In this document: positions 33,248 through 40,176 of the stretch, one piece after another
Numbering within the stretch: the first letter of the stretch is position 1
How the letters are laid out: the number at the start of each line of letters is the position of its first letter
From: Geodermatophilus poikilotrophus
Lineage (GTDB): Bacteria; Actinomycetota; Actinomycetes; Mycobacteriales; Geodermatophilaceae
Direction: 5' to 3'
Length of the DNA stretch: 64,000 bases
Assembly (NCBI RefSeq): GCF_900111455.1
Contig: NZ_FOIE01000004.1
Span: forward strand, 1-64,000
Position numbers and translations under genes: made by a program
Notes under the pieces: generated by a model
What the model saw: the letters and a program-made list of their open reading frames with translations, nothing else
Told to the model about the DNA's origin: nothing
The model's database searches: none

Positions 33248-33620
33248 GGGGGTGAATGGTCTCGACTGCGGTCGGATGACCAGGGGAAGCGAGCCGAGGA
33301 AGCCGACGATGAGCTCGTTAACCACGCGTCGGAAACAACACAAGCGCCGACTCCAGTCAGCGCGAGTTCGCCCTCGCTGCCTAAGCAGCGAGGCGACTCT
33401 GTCAGCCCGGGTTCGTCATCGGCCCGGATCCTGGCATCAGCTAGATGACTGACCGTGCGTGCCGGTCGCGGGCGCGCGCGGGACACCAAACAGCGACTGG
33501 GCCCGTCACACCGACTCGTTCGTGAGATCGGTGGGGTCGAGCAGAGACGGAGCGGACTGCGCTCGGAGAAGCCCTGGTGATGCGTCGTAGGACGCGGGTT
33601 CGATTCCCGCCACCTCCACC
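33248..33620 (+). ncRNA. ssrA: Transfer-messenger RNA (tmRNA)
   Basis: The 5' end GGGGGTGAATGGTCTCGACT and the 3' end GGGTTCGATTCCCGCCACC form the tRNA-like domain; acceptor arm GGGGGTG pairs with CACCTCC (one G-U). The sequence aligns by eye with mycobacterial tmRNA over its whole length, including AGGGGAAGC, CTGCCTAAGCAGCGAGGCGA, CCTGGCATCAGCTAG and GGAGAAGCCCT. The mRNA part at 33346-33384 encodes ADSSQREFALAA and a TAA, so the tag is (A)ADSSQREFALAA with the usual hydrophobic degron. The DNA reads ACCT where ACCA is common, so the terminal A must be added after transcription. It acts with SmpB, encoded at 24204. Confidence 0.95.
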
Positions 33621-33660
33621 TACCTCGGGTCTCGGCGAAGAGCCGGCCCCGTGCTGGCGA

Positions 33661-33701
33661 GAGGCCGGTGGCCGCCGCGGACAGCGGTGGCCACCGGCCT
33701 T
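33661..33701. terminator. Strong hairpin between ssrA and glxK
   Basis: AGGCCGGTGGCCGCCGC pairs with GCGGTGGCCACCGGCCT almost perfectly. It lies between two convergent transcription units and could end both. Confidence 0.75.
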
Positions 33702-33718
33702 CGCTCGTGGCGGTCCGG

Positions 33719-34972
33719 TCAGTGCTGCGCAGCCGTCGGCCGGGCGCTCACCGGCTGCTGTTGCTCCCGCTCACGAGCTCTGCCGCGAGGGGGTCGACCC
33801 GCTGGATCGTCCTCCCGGCGGTCAGCGCCCGATCGTCCGGCCACGGTCAGGGCGCGGACCTGTCGGCCGATGAGTGCACCGGCGACCGCGACGAGACGTT
33901 TGGAGAGGTCGGGGTCCCGGCTCGGGTCCTCGTCGGTCAGCTCGCCCAGTGCGACGACCTCGTCCAGTCCGAGTCGCACTCGCTCATCCTCCGTCAGCAG
34001 CGACTGCCCGACGACGGCGTGGACCCTGCGCGGCGCCGATCGTGCCGCCACGACGGCGGGCAGCTTCCCGGCCAGGGTCTGCCCGTCCATGCGTCCCTCG
34101 CCGGTGACCACGGCCGCGCAGTGGGACACCGCGGCGTCGAAGCCGAGGAGATCGAGGAAGAACTCAGCTCCCGCTACACGGGAGGCACCGAGCCACCGGC
34201 AGGCGAATCCCAGCCCGCCCGCGGCCCCGGTACCCGGCTCGTCGGCCAGCGGAGTCGTGCTGCGGTGTCCCCCCGCCCGGCGGTGTCGCTCCAGGAGACC
34301 GGCCAGGTGGGACAGGCCGGCGTCGAGCTCGGCGATCTGCACGGGGACTGCGCCCTTCTGCGGCCCGAACACGGTGGCGGCACCGGCTGCTCCGAGGAGC
34401 GGGTTGTCCACGTCCGTGGCCACGGTCAGCTCGGTGCCGGTCAGGTCCCGCAGGCCCGACACGTCGAGCTCGGCGATCCGCGCCAGCGTCCCACCCGTCG
34501 GTTCGACGTCGCGCCCTGCGCCGTCCCGGAACCGGACGCCGAGGGCGGCGAGCAGTCCCGCGCCGCCGTCGGTGCTGGCGCTGCCGCCGAGGCACAGGAC
34601 GATGCGTCGGGCTCCCGCGTCCAGGGCCGCGAGGACCGCCTGCCCGAGTCCGTAGCTGGACGACGTCATCGGGGCCAGTTCGCCAGGGGGGAGCGTGCTC
34701 ACTCCGCAGGTGCTGGCGACCTCGACGACCGCGGTCGTGCCGTCGAACGCGAACTCGGTGTCGTGCCGGCGACCGTCGGCACCGCGCACGGTGACCGGAT
34801 GGGGAGCAGAGCCGGCGTGCAGGGCGGCGGCCACGCTGCCGTCACCGCCGTCGGCCAGGGGGAGGAGCGTGGAGGCGACACCGGTCGCCGCCAGGCCCTG
34901 CGCGATGGCCGTCGCCACCTCGAGGGCGGTGAGGGAGCCCTTGAACTTGTCGGGAGCGACGAGGACGCGCAT
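33719..34972 (-). CDS. glxK: Glycerate kinase (GlxK family)
   Basis: This glycerate kinase phosphorylates glycerate so that it can enter glycolysis. It has the family start VLVAPDKFKGSLTA, then PLADGGDGSVAAA, GLGQAVLAALDAGARRIVLC, GGSASTDGGAGLLAALG, NPLLGAAGAATVFGPQKGA and VVTGEGRMDGQTLAGKLP. The length, 417, exceeds the usual ~380; the last ~45 residues (Arg, Gln and Pro rich) look like read-through beyond a lost stop. ATG 34972 is 1 nt after the dctA stop, so the two are translationally coupled. With tartrate dehydrogenase nearby, its substrate is most likely D-glycerate from tartrate. Confidence 0.9.
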   Translation of the reverse strand: MRVLVAPDKFKGSLTALEVATAIAQGLAATGVASTLLPLADGGDGSVAAALHAGSAPHPVTVRGADGRRHDTEFAFDGTTAVVEVASTCGVSTLPPGELAPMTSSSYGLGQAVLAALDAGARRIVLCLGGSASTDGGAGLLAALGVRFRDGAGRDVEPTGGTLARIAELDVSGLRDLTGTELTVATDVDNPLLGAAGAATVFGPQKGAVPVQIAELDAGLSHLAGLLERHRRAGGHRSTTPLADEPGTGAAGGLGFACRWLGASRVAGAEFFLDLLGFDAAVSHCAAVVTGEGRMDGQTLAGKLPAVVAARSAPRRVHAVVGQSLLTEDERVRLGLDEVVALGELTDEDPSRDPDLSKRLVAVAGALIGRQVRALTVAGRSGADRREDDPAGRPPRGRAREREQQQPVSARPTAAQH

Positions 34973-34973
34973 G

Positions 34974-36380
34974 TCAGGCCCTCGCCGCCGCGGCGACACC
35001 GACGGTGCCGGGAACCGGGTGCGGCTCGGCCTGCCGGGGGGTGCCGGAGGTCTCGTCGGGCACCTCGTCGATCTCGTGCAGCGGCGGGACGTCGTCACCG
35101 CGCAGGACGCGGCGGGCCCGGTCCCGGTCCAGCGTCTTGTCCCAGGCGGCGATGAACAGGGTGGCGACGGCGTTGCCGCAGAAGTTCACGATCGCGCGGC
35201 ACTCCGACATGAACTTGTCGATGCCGAAGACGAGCATGATGCCCGCAGCCGGGATGGTGCCGACGGTGGACAGGGTCGCGGTCAGGGCGATGAAGCCGCC
35301 ACCGGCGACGCCGGCCGCACCCTTCGAGGTCAGCAGCATGACGGCCAGCAGGCCCAGCTGCTCGGTGATCGACAGGTCGGTGTTGGTGGCCTGGGCGATG
35401 TAGAGCGCGGCCAGGGACAGGTAGATGGCGGCGCCGTCGAGGTTGAAGGAGTAGCCGGTCGGCACCACGAGTCCGACGGTGGACTTCTCCACGCCGGCGT
35501 GCTCCATCTTCTTCATCAGGCCGGGCAGGGCCGGCTCGGCGGTGGAGGTGCCGAGGATCAGCAGGAGCTCCTCCCGCAGGTAGCGCAGCAGGTGGAAGAT
35601 GTTCAGCCGCAGGTAGGCCATCACCGCCCCCAGCACGACGAACACGAACAGCGCCGAGGTCACGTAGAACAGCGCGATCAGGGAACCGAGGCTGGTCAGC
35701 GTCTCCAGGCCGTACTCGCCGATGGCGTAGGCCATCGCCCCGAACGCGCCGAGCGGGGCGGCCTTCATGATGAAGGCGAGCACCTTGAAGACGACCGCGG
35801 TCAGCCGCTGGACCCCCGAGAGCACCGGTGCGCCGACCGCGCCGACGGCGTTGAGCGCCACGCCGAAGACCACGGCCATGAAGATGATCTGCAGGATCTC
35901 GCCCTCGACGAAGGGGGCGACGGCGCTCTCCGGCAGCACGCGCAGCAGGAAGTCCCACCAGTGCTGCTCCTGCCCCGCCTCCACGAGCGAGCCGACGTCC
36001 TCGGTCGGTTGCAGCGTGCTCACGTCGGCGTTCACGCCGTCGCCCAGGCGGAAGAGGTTGATGGCGACCAGTCCGAAGACCATCGCCAGGATGGTCCCGA
36101 TCTGGAAGTAGGTCAGCGCCTTGATCCCGGTCAGCCCGACCTTCCTCAGGTCGGCGACGCTGGCGATGCCGCCGACGATCGTGAGGAACACGATGGGGCC
36201 GATCAGCATCTTCATCAGCCCGACGAATGCCGTGCCGATGGGCTCCATCGCGATCCCGACGGCCGGCCACAGGGCGCCCACGACGACGCCGAGCACGATG
36301 GCGACGAGGACGCAGAAGTACAGCTGCCGGTACCAGCGCTTCTTCTCGACCGGTGGTGTGTGTGCGTGGGTCAGGTCCAT
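34974..36380 (-). CDS. dctA: DctA-type C4-dicarboxylate:cation symporter
   Basis: This 468-residue DAACS-family membrane transporter has eight hydrophobic helices, two re-entrant loops and the family motifs MKMLIGPIVFLTIVGGIAS, GTSTAEPALPGLMKKME, VPTGYSFNLDGAAIY and SKGAAGVAGGGFIALTATL. The NFCGNAVATLFIA segment near the C-terminus holds the substrate and Na+ residues. It likely imports tartrate, malate, succinate or fumarate. ATG 36380 is chosen, as the 25 codons upstream in the open frame would cross the operator. The promoter region carries the bipartite palindrome at 36454-36498. Confidence 0.92.
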   Translation of the reverse strand: MDLTHAHTPPVEKKRWYRQLYFCVLVAIVLGVVVGALWPAVGIAMEPIGTAFVGLMKMLIGPIVFLTIVGGIASVADLRKVGLTGIKALTYFQIGTILAMVFGLVAINLFRLGDGVNADVSTLQPTEDVGSLVEAGQEQHWWDFLLRVLPESAVAPFVEGEILQIIFMAVVFGVALNAVGAVGAPVLSGVQRLTAVVFKVLAFIMKAAPLGAFGAMAYAIGEYGLETLTSLGSLIALFYVTSALFVFVVLGAVMAYLRLNIFHLLRYLREELLLILGTSTAEPALPGLMKKMEHAGVEKSTVGLVVPTGYSFNLDGAAIYLSLAALYIAQATNTDLSITEQLGLLAVMLLTSKGAAGVAGGGFIALTATLSTVGTIPAAGIMLVFGIDKFMSECRAIVNFCGNAVATLFIAAWDKTLDRDRARRVLRGDDVPPLHEIDEVPDETSGTPRQAEPHPVPGTVGVAAAARA

Positions 36381-36453
36381 CGGAGGCACCTCGGATGCGT
36401 TGTCTGCCGGAGCAGGTGGACTGGTGTCCGCCACGGTGGGTGACCTCGGCCAC

Positions 36454-36498
36454 ACGCGTCCAAGACGCGTTTGCTACGTCGCCGGTAGGCTGGGCCTA
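36454..36498. promoter_or_regulatory. Bipartite LysR operator, copy 1 (dctA/lysR)
   Basis: The 17-bp palindrome ACGCGTCCAAGACGCGT (36454-36470) is followed, 17 bp beyond its inner 13-bp core, by TAGGCTGGGCCTA (36486-36498). The latter is a perfect inverted repeat of the T-N11-A form used by LysR regulators. It sits 23 bp before the lysR start and 74-118 bp before dctA, fitting autoregulation plus divergent activation. Confidence 0.7.
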
Positions 36499-36520
36499 TC
36501 GGTCCGCGGGAGGTGGCGCG

Positions 36521-37459
36521 GTGGACGTCCGGCAGCTGACCTACTTCCTCGCCGTCGTCGAGGCCATGAACTTCGGCCGCGCCGCGGAGCAGTTGCACAT
36601 CGCGCAGCCCTCGCTGTCGCAGGCGATCGGGACGCTCGAGCGGGAGCTCGGCGTGCCGCTGTTCCACCGGGTGGGCCGCGGCATCGTGCTCAGCGACGCC
36701 GGAGCCCAGTTGATCGAGCCCGCCCGCCAGGTGGTCCGCGACCTGGAGGCAGCCCGCGCCGCGGCCCGGTCCGCCCGCGGGCTCCAGCGCGGCCGGGTCG
36801 AGCTCGTGGCGATGCCCAGCCCCGGCATGGAACCGCTGTCGACCCTGGTCCGCGACTTCACCGCGGCCCATCCGGCGATGACGGTCACGGCCGACGCGGC
36901 GTTCACCCCCGACGAGGTGGTCCAAGCGGTCAAGGCCGGCCGGGCCGAGCTGGGGTTGCTCGGCGCGGCGTCACCGCCGCACACCGGAGGGCTGCGGGTC
37001 CTGCCCATCGAGGAGCAGCCCCTCGTCCTGATCTCCCCGCCCGAGGAGGAGCCCGGAGACCACGGGCCGGTGGACGGACCCACCGGGCGCACGGTGACCC
37101 GTGAGGCCCTGGCCGGCGCACGGCTCATCGTGAGCAGGCAGGGCAGCCTCGTGCGGAGCCTGGTGGACGACATCCTGGCCAGCGGCGTCGACGCGCACAT
37201 CGTCGTCGAGGTCGAGCACCGGACGTCGATCCTGCCGATGGTGCTGGCCGGCGTCGGGCACGCGGTACTGCCGTCGTCCTGGATGCCCCTGGCGCGGCGG
37301 TCGGGCGCGCGCGTCCGGCGGATCGAGCCCGCCGTCCTGCTGCGGATCGCCCTCATCTCCCGGACGGGCACGCTGACGCCGGCCGCCCAGGCCTTCGTGG
37401 CCTGCGTCGAGCGCTACGTGTCCGACCCAGGGACGGCGGCGAGGCCCGGGGAACCATAG
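36521..37459 (+). CDS. LysR-family regulator of the tartrate module
   Basis: This 312-residue LysR-type regulator has an N-terminal winged HTH (VRQLTYFLAVVEAMNFGRAA, then PSLSQAIGTLERELG and LFHRVGRGIVLSDAG) and a periplasmic-binding-like effector domain (residues 90-300). GTG 36521 has GGGAGG 8 nt upstream. It is divergent from dctA-glxK and followed by tartrate dehydrogenase. Both flanking control regions carry the same operator pair. I infer that it senses tartrate or a related dicarboxylate. The second T-N11-A site overlaps its own stop codon. Confidence 0.9.
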   Translation: MDVRQLTYFLAVVEAMNFGRAAEQLHIAQPSLSQAIGTLERELGVPLFHRVGRGIVLSDAGAQLIEPARQVVRDLEAARAAARSARGLQRGRVELVAMPSPGMEPLSTLVRDFTAAHPAMTVTADAAFTPDEVVQAVKAGRAELGLLGAASPPHTGGLRVLPIEEQPLVLISPPEEEPGDHGPVDGPTGRTVTREALAGARLIVSRQGSLVRSLVDDILASGVDAHIVVEVEHRTSILPMVLAGVGHAVLPSSWMPLARRSGARVRRIEPAVLLRIALISRTGTLTPAAQAFVACVERYVSDPGTAARPGEP

Positions 37460-37499
37460 GCCCGGTCTATGAAGCCGATCGACGATGCGTCTTGGACGC
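37457..37499. promoter_or_regulatory. Bipartite LysR operator, copy 2 (tartrate dehydrogenase)
   Basis: TAGGCCCGGTCTA (37457-37469) and GCGTCTTGGACGC (37487-37499) are separated by 17 bp, the same spacing as copy 1. The second element is the exact reverse complement of the 13-bp core GCGTCCAAGACGC of copy 1. The unit is therefore inverted so that the GCGTC palindrome faces the gene it should control, 62 bp before the start codon. Confidence 0.7.
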
Positions 37500-37561
37500 C
37501 GGAGGACGTGACGCCGTTCACTCGGTGACGACCCCAGCAGTCGTCCCCCACGGAGACCGTC

Positions 37562-38644
37562 ATGACCGCCCAACGCACGTTCCGCATCGCCGCCATCCCC
37601 GCCGACGGAGTCGGCGTCGAGGTCGTCGCGGCCGGCCGCACCGTCCTCGACGCCCTCGCCGACGCCTCGAACGGCCGCTTCGCCTTCGCGTGGCAGGAGT
37701 TCCCCTGGGGCTCGGACTACTACGCCCAGCACGGCCGGATGATGGACGAGGACGGTCTCGCCCAGCTCGAGGACTTCGACGCCATCTACTTCGGCGCCGT
37801 CGGCTGGCCGACCGTCCCCGACCACGTCAGCCTGTGGGGTCTGCGCCTGAAGATCTGCCAGAGCTTCGACCAGTGGGCCAACGTCCGCCCCGTCGAGTTC
37901 CTCCCCGGCATCCAGAGCCCGCTCCGCAAGGCGGACGACACCGACCTGAGCTGGGTCGTCGTCCGCGAGAACTCCGAGGGCGAGTACGCGGGGTTCGGCG
38001 GCCGCAACTTCGCCGGCCGTGGTGACCGCGGTGAGGTGGCCGTCCAGTCCGCGGTGTTCACCGAGGTCGGCTGCGAGCGGATCATCCGGTTCGCCTTCGA
38101 CCTGGCCCGCACCCGCCCCCGCAAGAAGGTCTCCAGCGTCACCAAGAGCAACGCCCAGCAGTACGGCATGGTGCTGTGGGACGACGTCTTCCGGCGGGTT
38201 GCCGCCGAGTACCCCGACGTGGAGACCGAGAGCGTCCTGGTCGACGCCATGGCCGCGAAGTTCGTCCTCCGGCCCGAGGACCTCTCCGTCGTGGTCGCGT
38301 CCAACCTCAACGCCGACATCCTCTCCGACCTCGGCAGCGCCCTCGCCGGCAGCCTCGGCCTCGCGGCGAGCGCCAACGTCAACCCGGAGCGGCGGTTCCC
38401 GTCCATGTTCGAGCCGGTCCACGGCTCCGCGCCCGACATCGCCGGCCAGGGGATCTGCAACCCCGTCGGCGCCATCGGCAGCGCGGCGCTGATGCTCGAG
38501 CACTTCGGCCTGCACGACGAGGCCAAGGCCGTCCAGCACGCCATCGAGGTGACCTCGGGCAAGGGCGTCCGCACCCGCGACGTCGGCGGCAGCGCCAGCA
38601 CGGAGGAGGTCACCGCGGCCATCATCGAGAACCTCCTCGTCTGA
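37562..38644 (+). CDS. ttuC: Tartrate dehydrogenase/decarboxylase-type enzyme
   Basis: This 360-residue NAD-dependent beta-decarboxylating dehydrogenase belongs to the isocitrate/isopropylmalate/tartrate family. Visible markers are IPADGVGVEVV, DAIYFGAVGWPTVPDH, the substrate-loop VVVRENSEGEYAGFGG, VTKSNAQQYGM (catalytic Lys), LVDAMAAKFV, the metal/NAD region SNLNADILSDLGS and FEPVHGSAPDIAGQG. The LSLWGL and VHGSAPDIAG context and the neighbours (dctA, glycerate kinase, LysR) favour tartrate over 3-isopropylmalate. Such enzymes convert tartrate to oxaloglycolate or, by decarboxylation, to D-glycerate. ATG 37562 follows GGAGACCGTC. A clear terminator follows. Confidence 0.87.
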   Translation: MTAQRTFRIAAIPADGVGVEVVAAGRTVLDALADASNGRFAFAWQEFPWGSDYYAQHGRMMDEDGLAQLEDFDAIYFGAVGWPTVPDHVSLWGLRLKICQSFDQWANVRPVEFLPGIQSPLRKADDTDLSWVVVRENSEGEYAGFGGRNFAGRGDRGEVAVQSAVFTEVGCERIIRFAFDLARTRPRKKVSSVTKSNAQQYGMVLWDDVFRRVAAEYPDVETESVLVDAMAAKFVLRPEDLSVVVASNLNADILSDLGSALAGSLGLAASANVNPERRFPSMFEPVHGSAPDIAGQGICNPVGAIGSAALMLEHFGLHDEAKAVQHAIEVTSGKGVRTRDVGGSASTEEVTAAIIENLLV

Positions 38645-38655
38645 CGTCGCCTCCC

Positions 38656-38697
38656 GTGGAAGCCCCCGTCTCACGTTCGGGTCGGGGGCTTCTCCAC
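38656..38697 (+). terminator. Hairpin terminator after tartrate dehydrogenase
   Basis: GTGGAAGCCCCCG pairs with CGGGGGCTTCTCCAC around a 14-base loop, 11 bp after the stop. Confidence 0.75.
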
Positions 38698-38815
38698 GGG
38701 CTCCACACGGGTCTCGTCATCGCGGCGTGTGCGAACTCGCGGCGATCCGTGTGCACGTCAGCCACGACGGCAGACGTCCGCGGCCGCGCGCCCGGCGCGT
38801 CGGCGAGCGCCGTCC

Positions 38816-39292
38816 CTACCGCGTCCCGGCCGTCCGCGGCGTGCGGCGGCGGACGAGCAGGTGGTCGAGCCCGAGGCGGCCCGACCCGGTCACGGCGAGG
38901 ACGAGGCTGAGCAGGCCGAGCGCGATGACGAGTTCGGGGCCGTTGTGGTCCATGGCGAACAGCCCGCTGGTGTGCACGAACACCCAGGCGCCGACCATGT
39001 TCAGGGCCATCAGGACGCCGACGACCGGGACCGCGACGCCGAGGACCATCGCGATGCCGCCGACGAGCTCGAACAGGACGTTGGCCGGCCCGGTGAGGGT
39101 GCCCAGGGGGACGCCGGCCTCTGCGAAGAGCCGCCCGACCCCGGCGAGGCTGCCGCCGAAGTCGTACTCGACCTTGGCGTGCGCCACCATGAGCACGCCG
39201 AGGCCGGCCCGGGCGACGAGCAGCACGACGTCGCGGGTGTTCTGGACGAGGGCGCCGTCCCGGGTGTGCCCGCTCCGGTAGGTGGTCGTCAT
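38816..39292 (-). CDS. DoxX family membrane protein
   Basis: This 158-residue protein has four hydrophobic helices in the DoxX layout: VVLLVARAGLGVLMVAHAK, LFELVGGIAMVLGVAVPVVG, VLMALNMVGAWVFVHTSG and ELVIALGLLSLVLAVTG. DoxX-like proteins associate with redox or quinone enzymes; no partner is visible nearby. ATG 39292 is preferred over a longer open frame beginning at 39340. The following methyltransferase gene is divergent, with about 116 bp between starts. Confidence 0.82.
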   Translation of the reverse strand: MTTTYRSGHTRDGALVQNTRDVVLLVARAGLGVLMVAHAKVEYDFGGSLAGVGRLFAEAGVPLGTLTGPANVLFELVGGIAMVLGVAVPVVGVLMALNMVGAWVFVHTSGLFAMDHNGPELVIALGLLSLVLAVTGSGRLGLDHLLVRRRTPRTAGTR

Positions 39293-39408
39293 GGTCGTGC
39301 TCCTCTCGTGCTGGTGAGGACCGGTCGCATCCGGTCCCACCTGTATGACTCCGTCGGGGGCCCGGAGTCGTCGGCGTCGACCCGGTCGATCGGTGCCAGG
39401 CTGGTCCC

Positions 39409-40098
39409 GTGGGGAGCGTGGTCTTCGACTACGACTCGGCGCCGGAGCGCTACCGGCTGGGCACGGCGGTCGCCCGAGCCCACTCGACGGCGAGCCTGTA
39501 CGCCGAGGTCGCGACCCGGCTGGTCTCGCTGGGGGCTCGGCGGATCCTGGACGTCGGGTGCGCCGACGGCCCGCTGCGGTCGGAGCTGCTCGCCGGGCCC
39601 CTGGTGGTGGGGCTCGATGCGGCGGCCGCGATGGTGTGCGCGCACCCGGCGCCCGCGGTCCGCGCCGACGCGGCGCGGCTGCCCTTCGTCGACGCCTCGT
39701 TCGACGCGGTGACGGCGCTCAACGTGCTGTACCACCTGGCCGATCCGCGCCTCGCGCTCCGGGAGGCCCGGCGGGTGCTGCGGTCGGGCGGAACGCTGCT
39801 GGCTTCGGCGATCGCCAGGGACGACTCGCCGGAGTTCGCGCGGTTCTGGCGGCGTCCGGGGACGTCGTTCGACGCCGAGGAGGCGCCGTCCCTGGTGGGC
39901 GAGGTCTTCGGCTGCGTGGCGGTCCACCGGTGGGACGCGCCGCTGGTGACCCTGCCCGACGCCGCAGCGGTCCGCGACTACCTCCTCGGCCGGCAGGCGC
40001 CGCCGGACGCCGCCGCGCGGGCGGCCGAGGAGCTCCGGCCCCCGGTGCAGGTGACCAAGCGCGGCGCCCTGGTGATCGCCGCCGTCACTCGCGCCTGA
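39409..40098 (+). CDS. SAM-dependent methyltransferase
   Basis: This 229-residue class I methyltransferase of the UbiE/Methyltransf_11 type has motif I ILDVGCADGPL (about residue 48), an acidic post-I (VVGLDAAAAMV), ADAARLPFVDASFDAV, LNVLYHLADP and VLRSGGTLLASA. The DARGxP-like and GG-loop positions are normal. Its acceptor is unknown; homologues act on small molecules or quinones. GTG 39409 is chosen because the upstream open frame lacks similarity. Confidence 0.85.
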   Translation: MGSVVFDYDSAPERYRLGTAVARAHSTASLYAEVATRLVSLGARRILDVGCADGPLRSELLAGPLVVGLDAAAAMVCAHPAPAVRADAARLPFVDASFDAVTALNVLYHLADPRLALREARRVLRSGGTLLASAIARDDSPEFARFWRRPGTSFDAEEAPSLVGEVFGCVAVHRWDAPLVTLPDAAAVRDYLLGRQAPPDAAARAAEELRPPVQVTKRGALVIAAVTRA

Positions 40099-40176
40099 CC
40101 CTCGCGTACAGGCCGGCTGCTCGTCGCCGTCGGTGCCGAGCCCTCCGCGTGAGGGCGGACGCCGCCGGGCACGCCG

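Noticed and set aside
33590..33620. A tRNA 3' half (GGTTCGATTCCC)
   Set aside because: It is the T-arm and acceptor end of tmRNA; no anticodon arm is present and the upstream sequence matches tmRNA.
33651..35155. Two long + frames antisense to glycerate kinase and dctA
   Set aside because: The minus-strand genes have full family motifs; the + frames have none.
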